A DNA stretch of 64,000 bases from JAFAMS01 sp049520515. GTDB lineage: Bacteria; Vulcanimicrobiota; Vulcanimicrobiia; Vulcanimicrobiales; Vulcanimicrobiaceae. Shown piece by piece: positions 8,020 through 16,947 of the stretch. The DNA lies in assembly GCA_049520515.1 (NCBI GenBank), contig JBEKPS010000003.1:124001-188000 (forward strand), written 5' to 3'. The translations under genes were made by a program, and so were the position numbers. Positions within the stretch are counted from its first letter, which is position 1, and every line of letters starts with the position of its first letter. The notes beneath the pieces were generated by a model. It was not told the origin of the DNA. It did no database searches and saw nothing but the letters and a program-made list of their open reading frames with translations.

Positions 8020-8411
8020 TGCTTTATCGTCCTGAGCCTCGGTCGTGGTCGGAGACCTTGCGCATAACGATGAAGGTCGTGCTTTTAATCGCGGCTTGCT
8101 TCTTTATTGTGTTCCTGTTTCGCGATGCAATTGCCCAAAGATTTCCAAGAGTATCCATTTACGCTTTCACGTTCGTCTTACTCGTATGGATTCTTGTCGC
8201 ATGGACTTTCGTTGAGGTGTTTCGGGCGATGCTGCGCACGACAACCTTGGCAAGCCGCCTGCTGCTCCTTCTAAGATTTGCGCCGGCGCTTTTTCTCGGC
8301 ATATCGACGATTGAACGAGGCCCGTGGCTAACGATATCGGGGATCGCCTATATCGTAATGTTCGCTAACTTTATGAGACTGCCGCGCCGACCTCGTGAAT
8401 CGCTGCCTTAA
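8019..8411 (+). CDS. Membrane protein, third gene of the operon
   Basis: A product of about 130 residues starting MLYRPEPRSWSETLRITMKV at the ATG that overlaps the previous stop (TAATG). The longer frame from 7863 is rejected because it lies inside the upstream gene. Three or four hydrophobic segments (VVLLIAACFFIVFLF, IYAFTFVLLVWILVAWTFV, LLLLLRFAPALFLGI and ISGIAYIVMFANF) and basic ends are present. Function is unknown. Coupling with the two preceding genes suggests one membrane assembly with the exported protein. Confidence 0.6.
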   Translation: MLYRPEPRSWSETLRITMKVVLLIAACFFIVFLFRDAIAQRFPRVSIYAFTFVLLVWILVAWTFVEVFRAMLRTTTLASRLLLLLRFAPALFLGISTIERGPWLTISGIAYIVMFANFMRLPRRPRESLP

Positions 8412-8486
8412 TTTGGCAGTCCTCGGAGAGATCTGGCACAGTTTCACAGGCGCGGTCTGGAGATCCGTATCATTAAGCGGAACCTC

Positions 8487-9386
8487 TCAGTTGGCTGACG
8501 CAGGGTCCAGTTTCGTACGGTACCGCGGCGTCGGGTAGAGCCGGAAGACGAGCAATGTCATAATGCCCACGGCTAATAGCGCCAGCGCGCTTCCCTCGGG
8601 TCCGTCGTTACCGCCGGTTAGCCACACCGGTCCCTGAAACGTAGTCGTGAATAGCGGATGCCACGTGGTCGTTCCACTGTCAGGCACGCCGTAGAGGAAC
8701 GATTCGCACCAGTCCCAGGTAGCGTGAAAGCCGACGCTCATCCACAGATTGCCGGTTTGCCGCAGCGTGACGCAGTGGAAGAGCGCGAAGCATATTACCG
8801 AGATAATGCCGATCGCGTTTTCCCCATGGTTGCCCATGTGCAGGAAGCCAAAGAGGAGCGACGTGATAGCTGAGGCGATCCAGAAGCCCGTGCCAGTCGT
8901 CAGCGTAAACTGGACATAGCCGCGAAATACGAACTCCTCGAAGAGGCCGGCGCACACAAATACGAGCGCCCACAAGACCGCCGCTTCCACAGCGTCGATA
9001 CCCGACGTTGCTAGCGCGTTGATACGGTACGCGCCCGCAGCGTACAGGCATAGCAATATCGCAGTGATTGCTACGCTGCCGAAAAGAAAGCCGATCCAGA
9101 ACTTCCTGCGGAACGCCTCACGAAGAGGAAGGCCGTAGATGAAAAGCGGCCGATGCTCGATGCGCGACATCAGCCAAGCTGCAACGAGCACGACGACGAG
9201 ACCGGTCAGGTCGGACAAACCCAGCCAGGGACGAACAGTGCTCCCCTCCATGCCGGCTGGAAATAAACGGATGACCGGGGTGGCGATCTCGTAGATCAGG
9301 GCGACAATTGCGGCGAAGATCAACAGCCGCCAGCCGGCGCGGATGCCGCTTGAGCCGACGAAAATCCAATGGAAGAACTTGTTCAT
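8487..9386 (-). CDS. CPBP-family intramembrane protease
   Basis: A polytopic protein of 299 residues with about eight hydrophobic segments. It contains EEFVFRGYVQ (about residues 147-156), the EExxxR signature of the CPBP/ABI (CAAX protease, Rce1-like) family. FLHMGNH follows, supplying the second conserved His motif. Family members are glutamic intramembrane endopeptidases; in bacteria many are linked to bacteriocin maturation or self-immunity, while most have no known substrate. It stands alone between divergent and convergent genes, so context gives no substrate. Confidence 0.85.
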   Translation of the reverse strand: MNKFFHWIFVGSSGIRAGWRLLIFAAIVALIYEIATPVIRLFPAGMEGSTVRPWLGLSDLTGLVVVLVAAWLMSRIEHRPLFIYGLPLREAFRRKFWIGFLFGSVAITAILLCLYAAGAYRINALATSGIDAVEAAVLWALVFVCAGLFEEFVFRGYVQFTLTTGTGFWIASAITSLLFGFLHMGNHGENAIGIISVICFALFHCVTLRQTGNLWMSVGFHATWDWCESFLYGVPDSGTTTWHPLFTTTFQGPVWLTGGNDGPEGSALALLAVGIMTLLVFRLYPTPRYRTKLDPASAN

Positions 9387-9551
9387 AAGAACCCGCTCAT
9401 AAGCGCCCTCGCACGGCTTCCGACGGCATCATTCACGGTTAGTCTGCGAGCGACTTTTCGATAAGCGGTACCTCTAATGAGACCGTCATGCGATACCGGA
9501 TTTCTTCAGCCCCCGAAGCCGATCGGCCAGTAAGAACATCTAGGGGCGCGA

Positions 9552-10661
9552 CTATTTTGCGCGATGGCGTGCCCGATCGACAACTTCGTCGACCGCGGAG
9601 ATGACCGCCATCGGTCTATCGAACTCAATAACATGGCCGGAATCAGCAATAACAAAGTTCACGCCGACCGACGACAGAGAAGCGATCTTGTCATGCAGTT
9701 TTTTCCATTCCGCTGACAGCGCAACTTTCTGCGTCTTGGAAGCCGGGACCGGCAGATCGTTCATGGTGTTCGCCGCAGTAAGGACGATAAGCGGCATCGC
9801 GCCGTAACTCCGCTGCTCGTCGAGCACCTGCTTCGAGCTAGCCCCATCGAGCGACCTCAGTTCGGACGCAGTCGCTCGCCAGGGCGCCGGACGCTGCCAC
9901 AATTCGTTATTGATCTCGTCGAGCTTGCACAGCGCCGGCCCGTCTTGCGCGCAGTCCCTACGCATCGCGGTGGCATCATCAAGGCCGCACTGCGCAAATA
10001 TGGCAACTCCCGCTTTGAGATTACCGGCCGCCGCTGCTGCACCGCATGCCTCGTCCTGGCGCGCTGCGGACGCGAAGCGAAGGTTATATGCAGGCAACAC
10101 GGTCTGAAGACGTTTACTTTGGTACGGGACTGCCGGGTCGACAAGCATCATTCCCGCGACCTGGGACGAATATCGATCAGCGTAGAGCTGAAGGTGTAAT
10201 CCCGCACTCGAGTGTCCGACGAGAACGTACGGAGGCGCGAGCCCGGCTCGGTGGAGCAGTGAATGAAGGTCGCTTACGAGAGCAGCGGCATCTCGCGGCA
10301 ACGGCCCCGGATCGCTAAACCCCATGCCTGCGCGATCGTAGGAGCAGACGCGAGTGGTGCGTGCAATTTGAGGTTGAACGCGGTACCAGATCTTATTCGT
10401 CGCGCCGGAAGGCGCATCGAGGATAACCGTAGGCGATCCAGCGCCCGTGCAATAGAGATTCAGACGACGCCGGCCAACGTCGACTAAACGCTGCGCGTGT
10501 AGATAGGGCGTCGGATCAAAGCCAGCCGATGCCGCGGAACTGCTCGTCACGGATAAGGCGACGACAGAGCCTAGAATCAACCGAGATGCTAGTGTCGACA
10601 CTATTTGTCGCGAACAGCTTTTCGAGAACCTGAGAAAATCCACGTCGAAGGGACTTCGCAC
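9552..10661 (-). CDS. Exported alpha/beta hydrolase
   Basis: A product of up to 369 residues. The start is uncertain: GTG at 10661 lies only 2 bases from the divergent peptidase start and inside the duplicated leader; GTG at 10601 (VSTLASRLILGSVVALSVTS) gives a better signal peptide and may be the true start. The catalytic Ser lies in GHSSAG (about residue 150 of the long form) and the His in DSGHVIEFDRP near the C-terminus. The intervening MPLIVLTAAN strand is typical. This is a serine hydrolase of unknown substrate, probably extracytoplasmic. A possible relic of a relative lies at 15860-16000. Confidence 0.78.
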   Translation of the reverse strand: MRSPFDVDFLRFSKSCSRQIVSTLASRLILGSVVALSVTSSSAASAGFDPTPYLHAQRLVDVGRRRLNLYCTGAGSPTVILDAPSGATNKIWYRVQPQIARTTRVCSYDRAGMGFSDPGPLPRDAAALVSDLHSLLHRAGLAPPYVLVGHSSAGLHLQLYADRYSSQVAGMMLVDPAVPYQSKRLQTVLPAYNLRFASAARQDEACGAAAAAGNLKAGVAIFAQCGLDDATAMRRDCAQDGPALCKLDEINNELWQRPAPWRATASELRSLDGASSKQVLDEQRSYGAMPLIVLTAANTMNDLPVPASKTQKVALSAEWKKLHDKIASLSSVGVNFVIADSGHVIEFDRPMAVISAVDEVVDRARHRAK

Positions 10662-10662
10662 T
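10593..10662 (+). repeat. Duplicated leader region, copy 2
   Basis: This matches 5326-5396 from the TGTCGACACTA palindrome to the CTATGGCAAGACGCGTAC start context of the downstream gene. It overlaps the 5' end of the divergent hydrolase frame, one reason to suspect that that hydrolase starts further in. Confidence 0.6.
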
Positions 10663-12747
10663 ATGGCAAGACGCGTACTTCCGCTGCTTCTTGTTGCGGC
10701 GACCCTTATTGTGATTACGACGTTCGCTGGAAGCGCAGCTTCATATCGCTGGACGTATCCGGCGATTAGCCGCAGTTCGGCAACGAATCTTTATTTCGGG
10801 CATGCGACGCCCAATCCGTACGAGTCGCTCGAGAACGTGACATCGCGCGCTACAAAAAATTGGGTTACGCAAGAAGAGCGCGTGACGCACGAAGTGCTTT
10901 CTTCATTCCATGATCGCAACGCGACACGTGCTCTCGCGTTGAGAATTGGAACGGCGTGGCAAGACGGTCTTCCTCAGGTTGGAGGGTTCAGCACTGTATG
11001 GTCTCACCACAGGCCGGATAAAAGCGACGTTCTCTTTGTTAAGACACAGAGTGGAACGCGTGTGCTGCTCGATCCGGATCGGCGTTGGCCGGACGGGAAG
11101 ATGTCGATCGGTGCCTGGAAGCTTTCACCTGATGGGTTGAAGCTTGGCTACTCCACGCCGACCGACGGAGCCGGGATCATGCACTGGCATGTGATGGACA
11201 TCAAGAGCGGTCGCGATCTTCCGGACGTTGCTACGGGCGTTCCCGACTGGTATCCAATCCAATGGTCAGCCAATAGTCGCGGATTCTACTATGACAGCTA
11301 TAGCTCGGACGCGACACGCAAAGCTGGAACGGCAATCGGACAGGATCTCGCCGTGCGCTTCCATCCCCTCGGAGCCACAGCCGATCCCTGCATTTATAGT
11401 CTTCCCTCTCATCCGCAGTGGATTCCGTATTCGCAGCCGACGGCAGACGAGCGTTATCTTTTTCTAGCCGCGGAGTCGATCGGTAATCTCGCAGCGGTCA
11501 TTGATTTAACTGAACACGACGCGCCTGTCCGAGTCGTGCGTCCTATGAGTAGCTCGAGCTACCACTTTATCGATAGCAGCGGATCGGTTCTGTATTTCCG
11601 GACCAATCATTTGGCGCCGAACTGGAAGCTCGTTGCAATCGACCTAAAGAAACCAGCCGTCGAACGCGACGTCGTGCCCGAGAGATCCGAGACGCTTACG
11701 AGCGTCGATGCGTCCAGTGGCTTCTTTATTACGCAATATCGTCGTGACGCGCACTCAGAACTTGCGATCTTCGACCGGCGCGGAAGACACGTGCGCGACG
11801 TCGCGCTTCCGGGAGTCGGCGTCGTTGATGTTTCGGCTGAGCCGGCAACCTCAAACTTTTACTATCAATTCTCGAATCTAACGACGCCGCCGGTCACGTT
11901 CCAGAGCGACACTCGCTCCGGAAAGAGCGTTGTGTTCAGTCGCGTCCACGCTCCCTTCGATGTTTCGCGCTATATCACGGAAGAGATCTTCGTAAGATCC
12001 AAGGACGGCACTCGCGTGCCGGTATTCGTCGCACATCGAAAGAACGGACGGGTCGCACCCACGTTGATAACGGGGTACGGGAATGCCGGATTTCCTTGCT
12101 ATACGCGCTGGTACCCGATCGACGCCCTGTGGCTCGCGAAGGGCGGGACGTTCGCGGCCGCATGCATTCGCGGGGATGGCGACTACGGTGAGGCTTGGCA
12201 TCGCGCGGGCATGCTCGGCAAGAAGCAGAACTCCTTCGACGATTTTGCGGCGGCGGCGCAAGCGCTCGTCGCGCGCGGCTTCACAACACATCGAACCTTA
12301 GCCGCGTACGGATTGTCGGCAGGCGGCCTTCTCGTCGGAGTGACTGAAGTACAACATCCGTCGCTTTTCCATGCGGTGGCCGATGAGGTTGGTCCGGTCG
12401 ACGTTTTGCGGGCCTATACGTATGGGACGGAAACGTCCTATTCGAGCGAAATTGGATCGCCGATCGCGAGCGAACAACAGTTCAAATGGCTTAGAGCCTA
12501 CGCCCCGCTACTCGCGATCAAGCAGGGAACGACGTATCCCGCAACTTTCGTCCTGACGTCAGAAAATGACGCTCGCGTTTCGCCCGTACATGCGTATAAG
12601 TTCACGGCGACGATGCAGTGGGCGCAGAAAGCGAACGCGCCGGTCGTCCTGTACGTTGTCGGCGGCGGCCATATCGGCGGAACGTTGTCATCGGAAGTAG
12701 CGGTCTTGACCGACACCGTGACCTTCCTCTGGAACGAAACGAGGTAG
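10663..12747 (+). CDS. Prolyl oligopeptidase family (S9A) serine peptidase
   Basis: A 694-residue protein with an N-terminal hydrophobic export signal (MARRVLPLLLVAATLIVITT), followed by a seven-bladed propeller region and a C-terminal alpha/beta-hydrolase domain. The start of the mature part (PNPYESLENV) and GYGNAGFP...WLAKGG are S9A hallmarks. The nucleophile lies in YGLSAGG (Ser about 551), the Asp in ENDARVSP (about 636) and the His in GGGHIGG (about 670). These enzymes cleave short peptides after Pro. Export suggests a role in scavenging peptides outside the cytoplasm. Length and triad are intact. Confidence 0.92.
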   Translation: MARRVLPLLLVAATLIVITTFAGSAASYRWTYPAISRSSATNLYFGHATPNPYESLENVTSRATKNWVTQEERVTHEVLSSFHDRNATRALALRIGTAWQDGLPQVGGFSTVWSHHRPDKSDVLFVKTQSGTRVLLDPDRRWPDGKMSIGAWKLSPDGLKLGYSTPTDGAGIMHWHVMDIKSGRDLPDVATGVPDWYPIQWSANSRGFYYDSYSSDATRKAGTAIGQDLAVRFHPLGATADPCIYSLPSHPQWIPYSQPTADERYLFLAAESIGNLAAVIDLTEHDAPVRVVRPMSSSSYHFIDSSGSVLYFRTNHLAPNWKLVAIDLKKPAVERDVVPERSETLTSVDASSGFFITQYRRDAHSELAIFDRRGRHVRDVALPGVGVVDVSAEPATSNFYYQFSNLTTPPVTFQSDTRSGKSVVFSRVHAPFDVSRYITEEIFVRSKDGTRVPVFVAHRKNGRVAPTLITGYGNAGFPCYTRWYPIDALWLAKGGTFAAACIRGDGDYGEAWHRAGMLGKKQNSFDDFAAAAQALVARGFTTHRTLAAYGLSAGGLLVGVTEVQHPSLFHAVADEVGPVDVLRAYTYGTETSYSSEIGSPIASEQQFKWLRAYAPLLAIKQGTTYPATFVLTSENDARVSPVHAYKFTATMQWAQKANAPVVLYVVGGGHIGGTLSSEVAVLTDTVTFLWNETR

Positions 12748-12841
12748 TGGTGCGGCAACGCTCGCCCCAGACCTGCGTGCTACGCTTGGAATGGATGAAA
12801 CAAATTCGGCTTCTTGTTGTCGGCGTTCCGAATCCGTCGCG

Positions 12842-13885
12842 ATGATCCGGCTCATGAGCTTAGCGCTCGTAGTGCTCGTCTGTGCGATGGAGCCGGGTTC
12901 TTGCCGCATCGATCCCCCGAATAAGGCTTATCTGATATCTGCTACGCTTGAGGTACAGGGTTCCGACTCTACGCTTGAGCAACTGGGTTCCGACTCGTCA
13001 CATCATCTCAAAATTGATCTGGGCTTCGGATCTCTCAACACGGTCGTCAGCGGGGCTGTAGGCGGCGTCGTTGAGGATTCTGGAAATCTGGTTATGCGTT
13101 TCTTAAGCGGGGTTGCCGTTCTCGGTCCCGATGGCAAAGTGCGTCGAACACTTCTGCGACTAGGCCCCTTGGGCTGGATTGCGCGTATCCGCCCGGGATG
13201 GATTGCGGCGACGGAACAATCGAACGTCGTACTTTTCGCAACGGATGGGTCTTCGCGCATCCCATTTGCTCATTTTCAGTCTTACCCCCATTTGCGTTCA
13301 TTGCCTAATGATGTGCTCGCCATTTATGACACGTTCGACGTTTACAAGGACCACGAAAGTCGTCGACTGAGCATTTACGCAGGTTGGCCATTAAAGTTAG
13401 TTCATCGTGAGCGCTTTAGCGCCAGCATAACAAGCGTCGAACCTCTATCTCAATCAGTAATAGCTGTGGCGACCGGAACTGGGCCGTTGCCTGTAGACTC
13501 GAAGTATGTTTCTCCAACGGTTATGCTATACGATCGTCACAATTTCAAGCTCCTTGCGAAGCGCCAGCTTAGCGAACACGGCTGGATAAATGCGATGCGC
13601 GCATTCGATGATCAGCTCGTCGTAAGTATAGCAATGTGCGACACGGACCGGATGAACGGAACCCTGCGCTTTTTTAGAAATGACCTTTCTGATGGCAATC
13701 CGAGTCCAATTACGACTTCGGGACCAACAATGCTCGCGGTGGTTGATGGTACGCACCTCGCAATGGCAGAGAGCGACTGCCGTTTTGATAATGTTGGATC
13801 GGTTTTGGAATTCGATTCAAAATCACAACGTTTGCAAACGATAAACGATAACCTGAGCCTTGTCTTTCAAGGGGATGGATCGTGA
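12842..13885 (+). CDS. Secreted hypothetical protein (paralogue B)
   Basis: A product of about 347 residues, paralogous to the protein at 6551-7522, with the same block order and the same C-terminal QGDGS. The ATG at 12842 (MIRLMSLALVVLVCAMEPGS) gives a clean signal peptide; 12791 is an in-frame alternative. Sequence is divergent enough for an old duplication. It follows the S9A peptidase by about 95 bases in the same direction. In paralogue A the next gene encodes a coupled membrane protein; here only a 22-codon remnant remains. Confidence 0.7.
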   Translation: MIRLMSLALVVLVCAMEPGSCRIDPPNKAYLISATLEVQGSDSTLEQLGSDSSHHLKIDLGFGSLNTVVSGAVGGVVEDSGNLVMRFLSGVAVLGPDGKVRRTLLRLGPLGWIARIRPGWIAATEQSNVVLFATDGSSRIPFAHFQSYPHLRSLPNDVLAIYDTFDVYKDHESRRLSIYAGWPLKLVHRERFSASITSVEPLSQSVIAVATGTGPLPVDSKYVSPTVMLYDRHNFKLLAKRQLSEHGWINAMRAFDDQLVVSIAMCDTDRMNGTLRFFRNDLSDGNPSPITTSGPTMLAVVDGTHLAMAESDCRFDNVGSVLEFDSKSQRLQTINDNLSLVFQGDGS

Positions 13886-13953
13886 TGCCTTACGATCACG
13901 ATGCCCAGCACCGCCCATACAGCGCGGCGAGACGCCTAATTATCTCGCACTAG
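13885..13953 (+). pseudogene. 22-codon remnant of the membrane-protein partner
   Basis: The stop of paralogue B overlaps an ATG in the same TGATGCC(T) context as in the complete operon at 7520. The frame reads MPYDHDAQHRPYSAARRLI before TAG at 13951-13953. The first complete partner starts MPNGGG. I infer that the downstream gene was deleted, leaving the coupled start; a coincidental short frame cannot be excluded. Confidence 0.35.
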
Positions 13954-14741
13954 GCTATCGGGAAGTCACCGGCTGATGCCAACGTCGACCACAAAGCGTT
14001 AAATTCGATTTGCGTTCGAGCGACACTAGGCATTCTGAACTCTTTCGGTCCGCTTGCGTCATACGTGACGAAGTCGTTTGGTGCGACGACGACTCGCCCG
14101 CGAGTGACGGTGCACACGTGCAGATGCGGACTGACGCCGGCTTGAGGTGATTCCTGAAGCAACTTCGTCAGCTCATAGCCTAACGTGGCAGCCGCTCCGA
14201 TCTGCGGAACCGTCATAAGAGACTTCAGAATGCCGAGATCTCTCTCTTCATTCCGCATTATTTCGTGAAGGGCTCTTCGACATGACTCTGCCTGCGAAGG
14301 CGACCCAATGGACTCGATGCGCGATGTTTGCACCTCCGTCGGCTCAAAGTCGGGACAGCGGAAAGTATGCAAAAACGTTGCCGGAAACGGGGCCTCTCCT
14401 CGGTTCCGAAACGGGTGCGCCGAGATCATCATTAGGCTGCAGCCGCCCTCTTGCGCCTGATCGGGAGATCGGTCAAACTCGTCGCGAGCAAGACCGGGTA
14501 AGGCAGTAGCCACGGCGATTGGATCCGGCAGATCCGAACTGCTCCGCACCAGTTCATCCGTTAACGCAGCGACCATGCGTAAGCCGATCATGACCGAACC
14601 AGAGAAGCCCAGGGCAATGCCGGGCGCGACCCGGTAGACCTTCTGCAGGCAATCCCGCTCGATGGTGCCCCGGCTTACACGAATGTCCGATATCGCGATG
14701 GCATACCCTATCATTGTCGACATGCCGACGATCCACGTCAT
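13950..14741 (-). CDS. HslV/proteasome-beta-like Ntn-hydrolase homologue
   Basis: A 263-residue protein starting MTWIVGMSTMIGYAIAISDI. After Met removal Thr becomes residue 1, Asp (SDIRVS) residue 18 and Lys (QKVYRV) residue 33. This matches the T1-D17-K33 arrangement of proteasome beta/HslV peptidases, followed by IALGFSGS where HslV has AGFAGG. The C-terminal half (HLHVCTVTRGRVVVAPNDFV) also fits a sandwich strand pair. No HslU-like ATPase or prcA is adjacent. It could be a divergent self-compartmentalising peptidase or an inactive relative. Assignment is by motif only. Confidence 0.55.
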   Translation of the reverse strand: MTWIVGMSTMIGYAIAISDIRVSRGTIERDCLQKVYRVAPGIALGFSGSVMIGLRMVAALTDELVRSSSDLPDPIAVATALPGLARDEFDRSPDQAQEGGCSLMMISAHPFRNRGEAPFPATFLHTFRCPDFEPTEVQTSRIESIGSPSQAESCRRALHEIMRNEERDLGILKSLMTVPQIGAAATLGYELTKLLQESPQAGVSPHLHVCTVTRGRVVVAPNDFVTYDASGPKEFRMPSVARTQIEFNALWSTLASAGDFPIA

Positions 14742-15124
14742 GAGTCGGTGCTTCCGCGAAGCCGGAACGGTACGCCTGGCTCTATCCCAGAAGCTTCGAG
14801 CTAAAGGTTTTCGGTGCGTTTGGGAATTGTTGGGATAAGCTCAATTGTTGGGATGCAGCCCCAATTTTGCGCTCTGTACCGATAATCCAATTTGCGCGTC
14901 CATTTTCGGAAGGATTGGCCCGCACAGATTGGATTATCGGAGGCGCCGGGCCATCCAACGGCTCGGCCTCGGGAATTCGAGGAGTCAGCCGCCACTCACG
15001 GATTCATTAGGGATCACTGTGGGATCGGACTTTGCCGCGAAGCTGCACGAGCGTGTCGCCTATTGGCCATTGCTGATTCTTCTTTTCCGTATCCGATGTC
15101 GGCGTCGCTCGCCGTCTCTAGGTC
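14742..15124. repeat. Gene-poor interval with inverted repeat and tmRNA-flank-like motif
   Basis: It contains CCAATTTTGCGC (14861-14872), also seen after ssrA (1702) and at 19958, and a perfect 13-bp inverted repeat CCGATAATCCAAT (14879-14891) / ATTGGATTATCGG (14928-14940). The second arm recurs at 19887-19899. AATTGTTGGGAT is also repeated in tandem at about 14825-14854. No gene is supported here; the pieces look like debris of a mobile or REP-like element. Confidence 0.55.
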
Positions 15125-15823
15125 TTAGGAAAGAGTCCGACGCAAGAAGTCCGTTGTGCGATCGTTGGCCAACTTTGCCGCTTCTGCATTGTAGTGTTCT
15201 CCGTTGTGCCGAGAGAAAGCGTGACGTTGGCCTGGATAGGTGTAGATAGTCGCGTTTGTTTTGCCGGAAAACGCTCCTTTGATTTCTTCCTGCGCCGCCT
15301 TGGGCATGAATTCGTCTTCGCCGGCCAAATGCATCAGGATCGGTGCGGTGAGTCCCGGGACTTCGTTGAGATATTTATCGGTATCGCCGCCGTGAAACGC
15401 GACTGCAGCGGTGATACCATCAAAGCGCGCGGCCGTTAAGAATGTCATCAGCCCACCAATGCAATAGCCCAACACCGCGACACGACCGTTGCATTCCGGC
15501 GACCCAGCTACGGTGTCAATCGTATCTTTGATGTCCTCGGCGCCTGCGTCTCGATTATAATTCTGATTGAGTCGAAGGCCGTGGTCCCAGTCATCCTTCG
15601 ATCTAACGTTAAGGTCGACGCCCGGTTCCTGAGCCCAGTAGAGGTCCGGCGCGACCGCGAGGTAGCCTTGTTCGCACAGCTCGTCGCAGTGCTGACGAAT
15701 GTCGCTGTTTACTCCGAAAAGCTCTTGAAGAACAATGATGGCGGATGCCGACGAAGTTTTTGGTCGCGCGATGTAGGCACTAAACGACCCATTGCGGCCC
15801 TCGATTAGGACGTGATCTGGCAC
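15125..15823 (-). CDS. Dienelactone hydrolase family protein
   Basis: A 232-residue cytoplasmic alpha/beta hydrolase of standard family length. The nucleophile is Cys in GYCIGG (about residue 119), with Asp in AGEDEFMP and His in GQRHAFSR, the Cys-Asp-His triad of dienelactone hydrolases (PF01738). The N-terminal VLQELFGVN and RQHCDELCEQGYLAVAPDLY are also typical. Classical members open the lactone ring in chlorocatechol degradation, but many act on other esters. No catechol genes are nearby, so the substrate is not predicted. Confidence 0.9.
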   Translation of the reverse strand: MPDHVLIEGRNGSFSAYIARPKTSSASAIIVLQELFGVNSDIRQHCDELCEQGYLAVAPDLYWAQEPGVDLNVRSKDDWDHGLRLNQNYNRDAGAEDIKDTIDTVAGSPECNGRVAVLGYCIGGLMTFLTAARFDGITAAVAFHGGDTDKYLNEVPGLTAPILMHLAGEDEFMPKAAQEEIKGAFSGKTNATIYTYPGQRHAFSRHNGEHYNAEAAKLANDRTTDFLRRTLS

Positions 15824-15849
15824 AATGTCTCCAAAGATCTAGCCTGCTG

Positions 15850-16048
15850 AATTACTCAGCGGGTTGTGGCAATTTACAGTCTTCGTCATCTTCGTTCATG
15901 ATGTGCGAGGTCATCAGGACGATAAGCGGCATTGCTCGACGTTCAGCCACAGTCACCACCTCAGCGACGCGTTTGTCACCGAGGTGGCCGAATCGTGGGT
16001 GATGCTTGCGCACGGCTCACCGCTATCGGTGCGAGGACCGTTAGCCGA
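15850..16048 (-). pseudogene. Possible relic of an alpha/beta hydrolase C-terminus
   Basis: On the minus strand a frame ending at about 15855 reads RRAMPLIVLMTSHIMNEDDE. The hydrolase at 9552 has YGAMPLIVLTAANTMND, and 17 bases (AGGACGATAAGCGGCAT on the plus strand) are identical. No N-terminal part or nucleophile is present. I treat it as a short gene relic with low certainty. Confidence 0.25.
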
Positions 16049-16834
16049 CTAGTGACTCCCGTTCGCGGCCTTCACGATCATTTCGACGACCGCGTGCGGT
16101 TGCGATAGCATTGGCGTGTGGCTGGAATCCAGCTCGATAGTCGTCGCGCCCATGCGTTTGGACACGAACCGCTCGAGCTCGGGAGGCACAGCCTTGTCGT
16201 TTTTGCCCACGATATACCAACTCGGCTTCGTCTTCCATGCCGGCGTGCCCATGGGCGCGTTGAAGAGATCCGCTGCGGGTGGATAATTTGTCGCCCAGAC
16301 GACTTTTTGTTCGGCTTCGGGAAGATCGCCGCAGAAGTCCGCGATGCCCGCGGGCTTCATCCAGATGCGACCGTCTGCCACCTCGATTTGCTGGAAGACG
16401 GGCGTGGTCGGATACTTACCGAGCTGCGCTTGCGCAGTCTCGCCTTCATCCGGGCCGAGTGCACAGATGTACACGAGACCGCGAACGCGGTCGTCGGTTC
16501 CGGCGCCGGTGATGACTTGGCCGCCGTACGAATGTCCGACGAGGATGGAGGGACCGCTGACACGGCTGAGTGTTTTCTTGACGATTGCAATATCGTCGGC
16601 AGTTGTATTCAGCGGGTACTGCGCCGAGATACATTCGTAGCCGGCGGCTTGAAGAGGGGCGATGACTTTGCTGAAGCACGAGCCGTCCGCCCAAATCCCG
16701 TGGCAAAAGACGATGCTGGGTTTGCTCGTTGAGGCCATTGCGTATTCTCCTTTTCCGTGTCCGAGCAACGAGGTACCAATGACCGCCGTGCTCGCGGATA
16801 AAAATGTCGAGCGCTTCACAATTTGCGTGCTCAT
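16049..16834 (-). CDS. Alpha/beta hydrolase (methylesterase-like), probably exported
   Basis: A product of about 261 residues from ATG 16834 (MSTQIVKRSTFLSASTAVIG); the frame extends to 16876. The N-terminus resembles a weak export signal. Core features are FCHGIWADGSCF (oxyanion region), GHSYGG with the catalytic Ser, an Asp in VGKNDKAVPP, and His in SSHTPMLSQP. This layout matches the AB_hydrolase_6 group that includes plant salicylate methylesterases and bacterial homologues. The substrate is unknown. It is divergent from the DUF302 gene at 16948. Confidence 0.85.
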   Translation of the reverse strand: MSTQIVKRSTFLSASTAVIGTSLLGHGKGEYAMASTSKPSIVFCHGIWADGSCFSKVIAPLQAAGYECISAQYPLNTTADDIAIVKKTLSRVSGPSILVGHSYGGQVITGAGTDDRVRGLVYICALGPDEGETAQAQLGKYPTTPVFQQIEVADGRIWMKPAGIADFCGDLPEAEQKVVWATNYPPAADLFNAPMGTPAWKTKPSWYIVGKNDKAVPPELERFVSKRMGATTIELDSSHTPMLSQPHAVVEMIVKAANGSH

Positions 16835-16947
16835 AGTGGACCAGAGTATGCGTACTACCGGCTCAAGGCGCCACACACAAATAACATCGGCCTAATTGTG
16901 GGAGTTGTGGGTGGCGTCACCATGTCCGAAGCCGTACTGGTTAGGAC

